A DNA stretch of 64,000 nt from Nocardia macrotermitis. GTDB taxonomy: Bacteria > Actinomycetota > Actinomycetes > Mycobacteriales > Mycobacteriaceae. The notes beneath the pieces were generated by a model, which saw nothing but the letters and a program-made list of their open reading frames with translations, ran no database searches and was not told the DNA's origin. A program made the position numbers and the translations under genes. The stretch lies in assembly GCF_009604405.1 (NCBI RefSeq), contig NZ_WEGK01000014.1:62001-126000 (forward strand), given 5' to 3'. Shown piece after piece: positions 15,445-23,718 of this stretch (positions are counted from its first letter, which is position 1; each line of letters opens with the position of its first letter).

Positions 15445-16914
15445 CTACGCGAAGGGGTCGGGGGTCATGGTGTATTTGGTGTGGAGGTACTCCTCGATAC
15501 CTTCCGGGCCGCCTTCGCGACCCAGGCCGGATTGTTTCCAGCCGCCGAAGGGGGCCGCGGCGTTGGAGACCACGCCGACGTTGAGGCCGGTCATGCCCGT
15601 TTCGAGGCGTTCGATGAGACGTTGTGCGCGGGTGAGGTTTTCGGTGTAGACGTAGGAGACCAGGCCGTATTCGGTGGCGTTGGCGAGGTGGACGGCCTGG
15701 TCCTCGGTGTCGAAGGGGACGATGGCCAGGACGGGGCCGAAGATCTCCTCCCGGAGGATTCGGCTGTCGGCGGGGACATTGCCGAGAACCGTTGCGGGGA
15801 AGAAGGATCCGGGGCCTTCGACGGCATTGCCGCCGATCAGGACCGTCGCTCCGCGGGTCACCGCGTCGCCGACCAGGTCGTCGGCCTTGCGGACCGCGCG
15901 GTCGTCGATCAGGGGGCCGATGGTGACGCCGTCCTCGGTGCCGCGACCCATGGTGAAGGTGCGCACGCGGTCGGTGACGCGGCGGGTGAATTCCTCCACC
16001 ACGTCGCGGTGTACGAGGAATCTGTTGGCCGCCGTGCACGCCTGGCCGATATTGCGGAACTTGGCGGCGATCGCGCCGTCGACCGCGCGGTCCAGGTCGG
16101 CGTCCGCGAAGACCAGGAACGGGGCGTTGCCGCCGAGTTCCATCGATGTGCGCAGGACATTGCCGGCCGCCTGCGCCAGCAGCAGCTTGCCGACCGGCGT
16201 GGAGCCGGTGAAGGAGAGCTTGCGCAGTCGCGGATCGGTGAGGATGGCGGTGGAGACCGGTCCGGCGGAGGTCGTGGTGACGACGTTCAGCACGCCGTCG
16301 GGAAGTCCTGCGTCCCTGAGGATCTGGGCCAGCAACAGGGTGGTCAGGGGAGTGAGTTCGGAGGGTTTGAGCACCACCGTGCATCCGGCGGCCAAGGCGG
16401 GGGCGATCTTTCGGGTCGCCATGGCGAGCGGGAAGTTCCACGGGGTGATCAGGTAGCACGGCCCGACCGGATGCCGAGTGATGATCATCCGCCCGGAGTT
16501 CTCCGGCGTGCTGCCGTAACGTCCGGTGATCCGGGCCGCCTCCTCGCCGAACCAGCGCAGGAATTCACCGCCGTAGGTGACCTCACCCCGGGCCTCGGCG
16601 AGCGGTTTGCCCATCTCGAGGGTCATCAGCAATGCGAGATCTTCGGCACGTTCTCGCACGAGTTCGAAAGCGCGGCGCAGGATTTCGGCACGGGCACGCG
16701 GTGCGGTGGCCGCCCATCCCGGGAACGCGTCGCACGCGGCGTCGAGCGCGGCACGCCCGTCCGCGACATCCGCGTCGACGACCTGTTTGATCCGTGCCCC
16801 GGTCGCGGGATCGTGCACCGCGAACCGAGCGCCGGAGTTCGCCGGACGCCAGGCGCCCGCGATCAACAATCCCTCGGGAACCTCGGCGAGCAGCTCGGCT
16901 TCACTCGAGCTCAT
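15445..16914 (-). CDS. gabD: Succinate-semialdehyde dehydrogenase (NAD(P)+)
   Basis: An aldehyde dehydrogenase of 489 residues that fits the GabD group. It has the cofactor segment ITPWNFPLAM, the catalytic glutamate in MELGGNAPF, the nucleophilic cysteine in GQACTAANRF, and the C-terminal NAAAPFGGWKQSGLGREGG. It would oxidise succinate semialdehyde, the product expected from the HpaI-type aldolase at 25231, to succinate. The cluster has no second aldehyde dehydrogenase, so it might also act on the ring-cleavage semialdehyde, which is a guess. The ATG at 16914 follows GAGGAG. It is the last gene of the leftward operon, 85 bases after the RidA gene. Confidence 0.87.
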   Translation of the reverse strand: MSSSEAELLAEVPEGLLIAGAWRPANSGARFAVHDPATGARIKQVVDADVADGRAALDAACDAFPGWAATAPRARAEILRRAFELVRERAEDLALLMTLEMGKPLAEARGEVTYGGEFLRWFGEEAARITGRYGSTPENSGRMIITRHPVGPCYLITPWNFPLAMATRKIAPALAAGCTVVLKPSELTPLTTLLLAQILRDAGLPDGVLNVVTTTSAGPVSTAILTDPRLRKLSFTGSTPVGKLLLAQAAGNVLRTSMELGGNAPFLVFADADLDRAVDGAIAAKFRNIGQACTAANRFLVHRDVVEEFTRRVTDRVRTFTMGRGTEDGVTIGPLIDDRAVRKADDLVGDAVTRGATVLIGGNAVEGPGSFFPATVLGNVPADSRILREEIFGPVLAIVPFDTEDQAVHLANATEYGLVSYVYTENLTRAQRLIERLETGMTGLNVGVVSNAAAPFGGWKQSGLGREGGPEGIEEYLHTKYTMTPDPFA

Positions 16915-16999
16915 GGATACTCCTCGAATTCTATTGGCGTAGTGGGGGAATGGGCGCGCACCGCGACTGCCGGGCGGTGGGCGCCCACGTGTTCCGGTC

Positions 17000-17398
17000 T
17001 CACCCTGCGGCGGACTCGTCGAGAACGGCCAGTAGATCGCAGTGGATCAGGCTGCCGCCGTCGAGTTGCGCGGCGACGGCTTGACGCGCGGGCCGGGTCG
17101 CGGGGTCCGGGAACATGGCCAGCCATTCCCGGTTCAGCGCCTCCCGATCGCGGTAATCCACCAGCCGGAACGTCATCTTCAGGATGTCGTCCGTGGTACC
17201 CCCGGCCGCGCCCAGCAGTGCGCGCACGTGCTCGAAAACGTTGGCGCACTGGCGATCCAGGCTGTCCGGCAGCTCACCGGTGACCGGGTCGCGTCCGGTG
17301 AGCACGCCCGACGCGAGGAACGGGCCGATGCGGCTGCCGACCGGAATCGGGTTGGTGTGTGCGAACCCGGGCGGATTCACGCTGACCCGCCGACTCAT
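17000..17398 (-). CDS. RidA family protein
   Basis: 132 residues with the RidA/YjgF fold signature: an N-terminal strand with GPFLASGVL, the conserved helix region CANVFEHVRALLGAAGGTTDDILKM split around the usual N-x-x-x-x-L pattern, and a C-terminal RPARQAVAAQLDGGSLIHCDLLAV, where R at the start of this segment is the substrate-carboxylate contact in active deaminases. RidA proteins hydrolyse enamines and imines, and related proteins serve as 2-aminomuconate deaminases in aminophenol pathways. Its start overlaps the FAH gene by 4 bases. In this cluster it could act as a deaminase or tautomerase on a ring-cleavage product. Confidence 0.85.
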   Translation of the reverse strand: MSRRVSVNPPGFAHTNPIPVGSRIGPFLASGVLTGRDPVTGELPDSLDRQCANVFEHVRALLGAAGGTTDDILKMTFRLVDYRDREALNREWLAMFPDPATRPARQAVAAQLDGGSLIHCDLLAVLDESAAG

Positions 17399-18246
17399 TC
17401 CGCGATCACCCGGTTCTCGATGACGCCCAGGCCGTCGATCTCGGCCCGCACCACATCGCCCGGCACCAGGAAATCGCCTGTGGGAGCGCCGATTCCGGAC
17501 GGTGTGCCGGTGGCCAGGACATCACCGGGCATGAGCGTCATGACCTGGGTGAGATACGCGATCTGCTCGTAGATGTCGTAGATCATGTCGTCGGTCGCCC
17601 AGTCCTGGCGGATCCGGCCGTTGACGGTCAGGGTCATGTGCAGATTCAGCGGATCGGCGATCTCGTCGTCGGTGGTCAGCCACGGTCCCAGCGGCCCGTG
17701 CGTATCGAAGGATTTGCCGAGAGTGAATGTGGGAGAACGCTTGTGCAGCCAATCGCGCACCGAAACGTCGTTCGCCACGAGGTATCCCGCGATCACCGAC
17801 CGGGCGTCCTCGACGGCAACGTGCCGACACCGCCGCCCGATCACCACGGCCAGTTCGATCTCGTAGTCCAGCTCATCGGAGATCCCGGGTTTCACGATCT
17901 CGTCGTAGGGACCGACGATGCAGGAGGTCTGCTTGTTGAACCACATCTGGCTGGTCGGAATCGGAATCCCGGCCTGGCGGGCCTCCTCGGCATGGGCCTT
18001 GTAGTTCATGCCGATACCGAGATATTTCTGCGGGTTGTCGATCGGGGCCTCGAGCACCACGTCGGACAGTGCGTGGCTCGGCCCCTCGGCGGCCAGGATC
18101 GCGTCCTTCAACTCGTCCAGCCGGGGCAGGATCGCTCGCAGCGAGGTCCCGACACCGGGCACGTCGGAGATGTCGGTGAGCTTGTCGCCGTCCACGCGCC
18201 CGAGCCGGGATGTGTTGTCGCCGAGGCGATATCGTGCGATTCTCAT
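17395..18246 (-). CDS. Fumarylacetoacetate hydrolase family protein (HpaG-like isomerase/decarboxylase)
   Basis: The protein has 283 residues with the FAH C-terminal fold. NYKAHAEEAR and DELDYEIELAVVIGRR give the acidic metal ligands, and the end reads LMPGDVLATGTPSGIGAP followed by a strand typical of HpaG/HHDD isomerases. The ATG at 18246 is the natural start; the frame upstream overlaps the next gene. In homoprotocatechuate degradation such enzymes decarboxylate 5-oxopent-3-ene-1,2,5-tricarboxylate and isomerise the product. The presence of HpaH- and HpaI-type genes on the other arm supports that role. It overlaps both neighbours by 4 bases. Confidence 0.87.
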   Translation of the reverse strand: MRIARYRLGDNTSRLGRVDGDKLTDISDVPGVGTSLRAILPRLDELKDAILAAEGPSHALSDVVLEAPIDNPQKYLGIGMNYKAHAEEARQAGIPIPTSQMWFNKQTSCIVGPYDEIVKPGISDELDYEIELAVVIGRRCRHVAVEDARSVIAGYLVANDVSVRDWLHKRSPTFTLGKSFDTHGPLGPWLTTDDEIADPLNLHMTLTVNGRIRQDWATDDMIYDIYEQIAYLTQVMTLMPGDVLATGTPSGIGAPTGDFLVPGDVVRAEIDGLGVIENRVIAE

Positions 18247-18749
18247 GCGTTCTCGGCTCCGTTCTCCGCGCGGGTGTCGATGGTGTCGCCCGCGGTGTCC
18301 TCGACCAGTTCCGATTCCAGTGCGGGCCACAGGTGTTCGCCGTCGGGGGTCAGCTGGAAGTTGAGGAAGACCCACGCCCCGTCCGCGCGCCGTCGCAGCA
18401 CCTGGGTGCACGCCCCGGCGACGATGCGGTCACCGCCCTCGGGCGTGCGCAGGTGATTGATCAGCCGCCCGGTCAGGATCGCCACGTCCGTGCCGATCAG
18501 CCTGAGCCGCAACTGCTCTCGGCGCATCTCGATGTACGCCTGGCGCTTCTCGACGTGCTCGAGCAGTTGCGCCTTGCTGTGCGTGAGACCGGGCGCGTGG
18601 ATGTGCACCAGCGAGTCGTCCATCAGCTCGCCGAGCCCCGCGGTGTCCGCGGCCATCAACGTCTCGTGCCGCCGCTTTTCGACGGCGAAGATCTCCTGCC
18701 GGGTCCGCTCATCGGCGAAAGTCACTGGCGTGCCGTCCGATTCGCTCAT
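18243..18749 (-). CDS. NTF2-like (SnoaL/DUF4440) protein
   Basis: 168 residues with the NTF2-like pattern: a long N-terminal helix (ERTRQEIFAVEKRRHETLMA), then LGELMDDSLVHIHAPG, and strands ending VLRRRADGAWVFLNFQLTP. Members act as small isomerases, hydratases or dioxygenase accessory subunits, and many have no known function. It is translationally coupled on both sides in the leftward catabolic operon, directly after the FAD monooxygenase, so it probably acts on that enzyme's product or stabilises it. Confidence 0.75.
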   Translation of the reverse strand: MSESDGTPVTFADERTRQEIFAVEKRRHETLMAADTAGLGELMDDSLVHIHAPGLTHSKAQLLEHVEKRQAYIEMRREQLRLRLIGTDVAILTGRLINHLRTPEGGDRIVAGACTQVLRRRADGAWVFLNFQLTPDGEHLWPALESELVEDTAGDTIDTRAENGAENA

Positions 18750-20023
18750 CGCGCGGCCTGCTGCGCGTACTGGGTGCGGAATCCCGTGGCGTCCCCGGCG
18801 TCGTGACCCGGACGCGGCTGACCCACCAGAGCGTGGTACTTGCTGAAGATCTCGTCGGCCTCGGCCAGCGGCAGCACCTCCTCGATATCGGTGAACCGCT
18901 CACCGTTCGTGCGCTCCTCGACCATCCGCCGGATGACCTCGTACCCCTCACCGCGATGCGACAGCACGATCCCGTTCACCATCGCCAGCCGCTGCGCCTC
19001 GAACGCGACCAGCGCCTCGTGCGGATCCTCGATCGTGGCGAGCTTCTCCGCCAGCGCGGACCCGTCGACGATCGACTGGCACGCGCCGTTCCCGCCGCGC
19101 GGATACATCGCGTGCGCGGCGTCGCCGATCAGCACGACCCGCCCGTCGACCCAGCTCTCCAGCGGTTCGTGCCGGATCAGCGGGAACAGGTAGACCTCGC
19201 CCGCATTGCGCAGCATTTCCTGCACGTCCAGGAACGGGATCTCGGTGTTGTCGTAGTACGGCAGGATCTCCTCGATCGTGCCGAGCTGGTTCCAGTCCTC
19301 GATCGATTCGTCGCGGGTGGCCTCGACCACCCAGTTGACCAGCGTCTTTCCGGAGTCCTGCCAGTTGTCGGCGATCGGGTAGACGATCATGCTGGAGATC
19401 TGCGGTGCGCCGATGTGCAGGATGGTGCCGCCCGTGGCGAACGGGTCCATCAGCGTGGTGCCGCGCCACATGGTGATGCCCGAGTACACCGGCTCCGCGC
19501 TCTCGGGATGCATCTGACGGCGCACCACCGATTTGATGCCGTCCGCGGCGATGACCACATCGGCGACGATCTGCCCGGTCGAGCCGTCGCCGTACTCGAT
19601 ATCCAGGGTGACCTTGTCGTCCTGCTGCCGATACCCCAGCGTGCGCGCGCCCAGGACCACCGAGTCCGCGCCGAGCCGCTCCAGCACGGTCCGGTACATC
19701 AGCATCTGCAACACGCCACGGTGCACGAAACGCTGTTCGTGCAGGTAGCCCATGTGCACGCCGCACAGTTCGGCGTAGATCTCCTGGCCGTACTTGTTGT
19801 AGAAGATCGACTCCTTCGCGTCGACCGAGATGGCGCGGAACTCCTCGAGCAGATCGAGTTCCTCGAACTCCGCGGTGCCGTAGACCTTGACGTCGATGCC
19901 GACGCCCAGCGGCTTCAACTCGGGCACCGTCTCGTAGATGCGCGGCTGGAAACCCTTCTGGTGCAAGCGAAGTGCCGCTGCTAGACCGGCCGGGCCGGCT
20001 CCGATGATGGCGATCTCGGTCAT
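18746..20023 (-). CDS. FAD-dependent aromatic-ring monooxygenase (PhzS/salicylate-hydroxylase type)
   Basis: A single-component flavin hydroxylase of 425 residues. It starts with the GxGxxG motif IIGAGPAGLAAALRLHQKG, has the mid-region DVVIAADGIKSVVRR (the DG motif) and the second FAD motif VVLIGDAAHAMYPRGGNGACQSI. The segments GITMWRG and LVNWV also occur in PhzS (5-methylphenazine-1-carboxylate monooxygenase), which makes that subgroup the closest I recognise. It would hydroxylate, perhaps with decarboxylation, an aromatic or heteroaromatic acid using NAD(P)H and O2. The ATG at 20023 follows GAGGA. It opens the leftward operon, divergent from the amidohydrolase operon. Confidence 0.85.
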   Translation of the reverse strand: MTEIAIIGAGPAGLAAALRLHQKGFQPRIYETVPELKPLGVGIDVKVYGTAEFEELDLLEEFRAISVDAKESIFYNKYGQEIYAELCGVHMGYLHEQRFVHRGVLQMLMYRTVLERLGADSVVLGARTLGYRQQDDKVTLDIEYGDGSTGQIVADVVIAADGIKSVVRRQMHPESAEPVYSGITMWRGTTLMDPFATGGTILHIGAPQISSMIVYPIADNWQDSGKTLVNWVVEATRDESIEDWNQLGTIEEILPYYDNTEIPFLDVQEMLRNAGEVYLFPLIRHEPLESWVDGRVVLIGDAAHAMYPRGGNGACQSIVDGSALAEKLATIEDPHEALVAFEAQRLAMVNGIVLSHRGEGYEVIRRMVEERTNGERFTDIEEVLPLAEADEIFSKYHALVGQPRPGHDAGDATGFRTQYAQQAAR

Positions 20024-20064
20024 CGTGTCCTCGTTCTGCTGGGTGTTGATCGGGTGAGCGTTGT

Positions 20065-20080
20065 CACGCTTCGAAAAGTG
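20065..20080. promoter_or_regulatory. TTCGAA dyad in the divergent promoter, site 1
   Basis: CACGCTTCGAAAAGTG, with CAC and GTG arms placed symmetrically around TTCGAA. It lies 42-57 bases upstream of the FAD monooxygenase start. Confidence 0.45.
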
Positions 20081-20083
20081 TGT

Positions 20084-20099
20084 ATGATTTCGAAAACAG
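20084..20099. promoter_or_regulatory. TTCGAA dyad in the divergent promoter, site 2
   Basis: ATGATTTCGAAAACAG contains the palindrome core TTTCGAAA with TG and CA flanks. Its centre is 19 bp from that of site 1, close to two helical turns, so a dimeric regulator could bind both on one face. A possible -10 (TATCTT) for the rightward operon follows at 20100. Confidence 0.42.
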
Positions 20100-20129
20100 T
20101 ATCTTTATAGCAGACCGGGAGAGACCTGC

Positions 20130-21179
20130 ATGACCGTCGTCGACATCAACATCCACCACCTGCCCGAGGACCTGTTCACCAACGAGGCGATGCTGAACGG
20201 CTTCCTGAACAGCGTTCCGCGCGGCTTCGGCGAGATCGCCCGCGTGGAGACCATGGACACGGGCAAGAAGCACATGATCCTCGAGAAGCCCGCCGGGCAT
20301 CAGAACCTCAACTACGTCGAGGGCGACTATTCGGCCGAGGCCAAACTGGCCGTGATGAACGACGCGGGCGTCGACTACGGCATCATGCGCGTGCCGGTGT
20401 GGCAGGAGTGGCTGGGCCTCGAGACGTGTAAAGCCGTGAACGACAACGCCTTCGAGATCACCAAGCGCTCGGAGGGGCGGTTGTTCATGACCGCGTGCGT
20501 GCCGCCGTGGGGCGGTAAGGAGAACGTCTACGAACTCGAGCGCTGCGTCGGGGATCTGGGCGCGGTCGGGGTGCAGCTGGCCTGTCACTACGGCCAGCTC
20601 TACCTGGACGATCCGGTATTCGAGCCCTACCTGAAGGTCATCGAGAAGCTGAACATCCCGGTCATCGTGCACCACACGCCGCTGCCGGTGGAGTGGCGCT
20701 CGGTGATCGAGTACACCAACCTGCGCCGCGAATTCGGCCGCATCGTCGACCAGGCCACCGCTGTCGGTCGCGAACTGTTCAGCGGCATGTTCGACCGGAT
20801 GCCCGGCCTGCGGTTCGTGCACACCATGCTCGGCGGCAACTGGTTCGCCAACCAGGCGCTGCTGACCCCGCACGTGTCGAACAAGAAGGAGTCGCTGGAG
20901 CGGCTGGATTCCACCGGCGGCAAGGAGATTCAGAACTTCATGGAGCGCAACATCTTCTTCGACCTGACCCACCCGCACTCCTGGGGCAAGGATCAGATCG
21001 AGTGCGCGATCAAGGTGCACGGCGCGGACCACTACATGTTCGGCTCCTCGTTCCCGGTGTTCTACGGCTGGATGAGCCAGGGCGTCAACTTCATGCAGAA
21101 CGAGGTCGAGATCTCCGCCGAGCAGCGCGATCAGATCATGTACGGCAACGCCAAGCAGATGTTCAACCTGCCGATCTAG
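20130..21179 (+). CDS. Amidohydrolase-family protein (ACMSD/decarboxylase-like) with altered metal ligands
   Basis: 349 residues of the amidohydrolase-2 fold. Known members include ACMSD, gamma-resorcylate decarboxylase and other non-oxidative decarboxylases or hydrolases of aromatic acids. Family landmarks are H181 in VIVHHTP, H231 in FVHTMLGG and the last-strand motif GSSFP at 305-309. Two usual metal ligands are changed: the N-terminal HxH motif is N7-I-H9, and the conserved Asp of the GTDYP-type motif is S307. It may therefore bind metal differently or work without one. It is the first gene of the rightward operon with GGGAGAGA upstream. A ring decarboxylase or a hydrolase is most likely. 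Confidence 0.78.
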   Translation: MTVVDINIHHLPEDLFTNEAMLNGFLNSVPRGFGEIARVETMDTGKKHMILEKPAGHQNLNYVEGDYSAEAKLAVMNDAGVDYGIMRVPVWQEWLGLETCKAVNDNAFEITKRSEGRLFMTACVPPWGGKENVYELERCVGDLGAVGVQLACHYGQLYLDDPVFEPYLKVIEKLNIPVIVHHTPLPVEWRSVIEYTNLRREFGRIVDQATAVGRELFSGMFDRMPGLRFVHTMLGGNWFANQALLTPHVSNKKESLERLDSTGGKEIQNFMERNIFFDLTHPHSWGKDQIECAIKVHGADHYMFGSSFPVFYGWMSQGVNFMQNEVEISAEQRDQIMYGNAKQMFNLPI

Positions 21180-21219
21180 GCAGCCATCACGTACGGACCC
21201 AGCAATGAGGCAGAGGGCG

Positions 21220-22533
21220 ATGAGTCAGGACATACCGCGGGACGACGCGGACATCGATGGTTTCTTCTCGACCGCGCGCACGGCGGGACGTGAAGCGGCA
21301 GTGGAACTTCCGGCCGGGGGATACAGGGAGTATCTGTTCGACCACGACGATCCGCACATCGCCCGGTTCCGTGGGATGACCTACGAGGAATTCGCGACGG
21401 ACCGATATCTGTCCGCGGATTTCCTGCGGGATCTGCTCAGTGGCTGGGACGAACTGCTCGCCGAGCCGTTCGTCGGCGTCACCTCCGACGGGGTGGTCCG
21501 GGAGGGGCTCTACTCCCTCCCGCCCGCGCCCGCTACCGACGATGCCGAAGCGGTCGCGGCGGCGGAGAAAATGCTCGCACTGCTCGGCCCTGAGGAACGC
21601 GAGAAGTTCACCTATGCGGTGGGGGACAACGAATTCCGGGCCTGGAGCAATCCGGAGTTCGTCTTCCATCGGGTCGGTCTGCGGCTCGAGGATCTGGACG
21701 CGGCGGTCTCGGAGTCTTTCCTGGCGCTGGTCCGGGCTTCGCTGAGTGTGCAGGGGTACGAGCGCGTCCGGGAAGCCATGGCGCTCAACGGGTTTCTCGG
21801 TGAACTCGTGGATCTGCCGAAGATCATGAACGACCGGAGTTACTGGGCGGCGCTGTACGGCACGCCCGAGGTCGGCGGGGCGTGGGGGTGGCAGCTGTTC
21901 GGACATCACGTCGCGGTCAATTTCGTCTCGGTGGGCGGGCGGCACGTGGCCGCGCCGGTGTTCATCGGGGCCGAACCCGCGGTCTCGGACGGGGTGCGTC
22001 CGCCGATCTTCGAGGCACGCGAGCGGCTCGCGATCGAGCTCGCGTCCTCGTTGACACCCGAGCAGCGCGCGAAAGCCGTTGTCTATCAGTCGGTCCTGGA
22101 TCCGGCGATGCCCGAGGGGCGGCTGCATCCGGCGGACGAACGACACGTCGCGGGGGCGTTCCGGGACAATCGCGTGGTGCCGTACGAGGGCATCCCGGCC
22201 GGTGAACTCGACGACGGGCAGCGAAAGTTGTTGCGCGCCATGGCCGAGGACTTCCTGCTGCTCCAGGACGCGCAACGCGCGCTCACCATGGCCGAGTTCG
22301 ACGCGCACCTGGACGAGACCTGGTTCAGCTGGTACGGCGCGACCGACGGCACCCAGCCGACCTACCTGCGCATCCAGAGTCCGGTCTTCCTGGCCGAACT
22401 CGATCACCACGCGGGGGTGTGGCTGACCAATCGGCTGCCGGCCCGGTTCCACGTGCACAGCACCTTCCGGCTGCCCAACGGCAACGACTACGGGCGCGCC
22501 TATCTCGCCGAGTGGGCGTCGAAGTCCGATTGA
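21220..22533 (+). CDS. DUF3500 family protein
   Basis: A protein of 437 residues carrying the DUF3500 core, recognisable by AWGWQLFGHHVAVNFV near residues 226-241 and the following HVAAPVFIGAEPA. No catalytic mechanism is known to me for this family. It is read with the amidohydrolase gene 40 bases upstream and the ring-cleaving dioxygenase 42 bases downstream, which suggests a step in the same pathway. Two ATGs are available (21205, 21220). The second has the better-spaced GAGG. No signal peptide is evident, so it is probably cytosolic. Confidence 0.72.
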   Translation: MSQDIPRDDADIDGFFSTARTAGREAAVELPAGGYREYLFDHDDPHIARFRGMTYEEFATDRYLSADFLRDLLSGWDELLAEPFVGVTSDGVVREGLYSLPPAPATDDAEAVAAAEKMLALLGPEEREKFTYAVGDNEFRAWSNPEFVFHRVGLRLEDLDAAVSESFLALVRASLSVQGYERVREAMALNGFLGELVDLPKIMNDRSYWAALYGTPEVGGAWGWQLFGHHVAVNFVSVGGRHVAAPVFIGAEPAVSDGVRPPIFEARERLAIELASSLTPEQRAKAVVYQSVLDPAMPEGRLHPADERHVAGAFRDNRVVPYEGIPAGELDDGQRKLLRAMAEDFLLLQDAQRALTMAEFDAHLDETWFSWYGATDGTQPTYLRIQSPVFLAELDHHAGVWLTNRLPARFHVHSTFRLPNGNDYGRAYLAEWASKSD

Positions 22534-22575
22534 ACCGGGCGAATATCGACTGTCCTGCAACAGTTTTGGAGTATC

Positions 22576-23571
22576 ATGCTACCTGTCACCAATCATGATC
22601 CGGCGTTTCGGATCACTCGGGCGAGCCATGTCACCATGGCCGTCACGGATCTGGCGAAGAGCCGGGATTTCTATCGCGATGCCGTCGGGCTGGTCGTCAC
22701 CGAGGAGACCGACGACACCGTCTACATGCGTGGTCTGGAAGAAGCCGCGCATCACAGTCTGGTCCTGGAGCAGTCCGATACCGCTCAGGCGCGTCGCGTG
22801 GGGCTGCGGGTGCGGTCGGACGACGACATCCGGCTCGCCGAGAAGTTCTTCTCGGACAACAATATCGAGCATCAGCGGGTCGAACGCGCGTACCAGGGAG
22901 CGACCCTGCAATTCCGCGATCCGGTCGGCACGCTCATGGAACTCACCTCCGAGATGGCGGTGGCGCCGCGCCGGATGCAGCGCTACGACGAGTTCAAATC
23001 CGGTGCGCCGCAACGTATCGACCACTTCCAGGTGGTCACCTATGACGTGCGGAAGGCCACCGACTTCTGGACCGGGCTGGGGATGCGGATGTCGGAGTAC
23101 ACCGCCGAGGACGGCACCGACGAGCTGTGGGGCTCGTGGATGGAGATCAAGGGCAATACTCACGATCTGGTGTTCACCAACGGCCGGGGTCCGCGACTGC
23201 ACCACTTCGCCTTCGCCGTGCCCGACGCCACCTCGCTGATCCATGCGGCGGATGTCGTTGGGGCACTGGGGTTCGGCAATGAGATCGACCGGGGTCCGGG
23301 GCGGCACGGAATCAGCAACGCCCTGTTCCTGTACCTGCGTGATCCGGACCAACACCGGGTCGAGCTGTTCAATACGCACTACCAGTTCATCGATCTGGAG
23401 ACCCCGCCGATCCGCTGGGACGTCACCGATCCCCGACGTGCGCAACTGTGGGGGATGCCCGCCTCGCGGCGCTGGTTCTTCGAGGCCAGCGAGTTCCCGG
23501 ACGAACCGGTGCGCGAACCGCTGCTGACGGCGAACCCGGACACTCTCGAGGATTACCTCGGCATCCATTGA
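22576..23571 (+). CDS. hpaD: Extradiol (meta-cleavage) dioxygenase, homoprotocatechuate 2,3-dioxygenase type
   Basis: A two-domain vicinal-oxygen-chelate dioxygenase of 331 residues. The second domain holds the Fe(II)/Mn(II) ligands: H150 (RIDHFQV), H209/H210 (RLHHFAF) and E263 (HRVELFN), with the second-shell H244 in GPGRHGISNA. The closing segment with WDV, WG and SWWFFEAS-like residues resembles homoprotocatechuate 2,3-dioxygenase rather than biphenyl-diol enzymes. It would open a catechol ring next to one hydroxyl. The downstream HpaH- and HpaI-type genes fit a carboxymethyl side chain, but an aminophenol substrate cannot be excluded. It starts at an ATG after GGAG. Confidence 0.85.
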   Translation: MLPVTNHDPAFRITRASHVTMAVTDLAKSRDFYRDAVGLVVTEETDDTVYMRGLEEAAHHSLVLEQSDTAQARRVGLRVRSDDDIRLAEKFFSDNNIEHQRVERAYQGATLQFRDPVGTLMELTSEMAVAPRRMQRYDEFKSGAPQRIDHFQVVTYDVRKATDFWTGLGMRMSEYTAEDGTDELWGSWMEIKGNTHDLVFTNGRGPRLHHFAFAVPDATSLIHAADVVGALGFGNEIDRGPGRHGISNALFLYLRDPDQHRVELFNTHYQFIDLETPPIRWDVTDPRRAQLWGMPASRRWFFEASEFPDEPVREPLLTANPDTLEDYLGIH

Positions 23572-23655
23572 CGGCTCTTCGCCTGCGGGGGAAGGGGATT
23601 CGAGCTCGAGACGCGCCATCCGATCAATTCGACCGAACTATCGAAGGAAGTTGTC

Positions 23656-23718
23656 ATGTACGACGGGCAACACGCTCACTGTCACCTCCCCGCCGTGAAC
23701 CACGGGGTGATCCGATGA
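23656..23718 (+). CDS. Short ORF (20 codons) coupled to the RraA-like gene
   Basis: A 20-residue His-rich reading frame, MYDGQHAHCHLPAVNHGVIR. It has a good Shine-Dalgarno sequence (GAAGGAAG at 23643-23650, 5 bases before the ATG), and its TGA overlaps the ATG of the RraA-like gene by one ATGA. It could be a leader peptide that couples or controls translation of the downstream genes, or a small metal-binding peptide. Nothing confirms that it is translated. Confidence 0.4.
   Translation: MYDGQHAHCHLPAVNHGVIR

Noticed and set aside
15481..17283. A 600-codon plus-strand open frame
   Set aside because: It is antisense to the aldehyde dehydrogenase and RidA genes and shows no recognisable domain.
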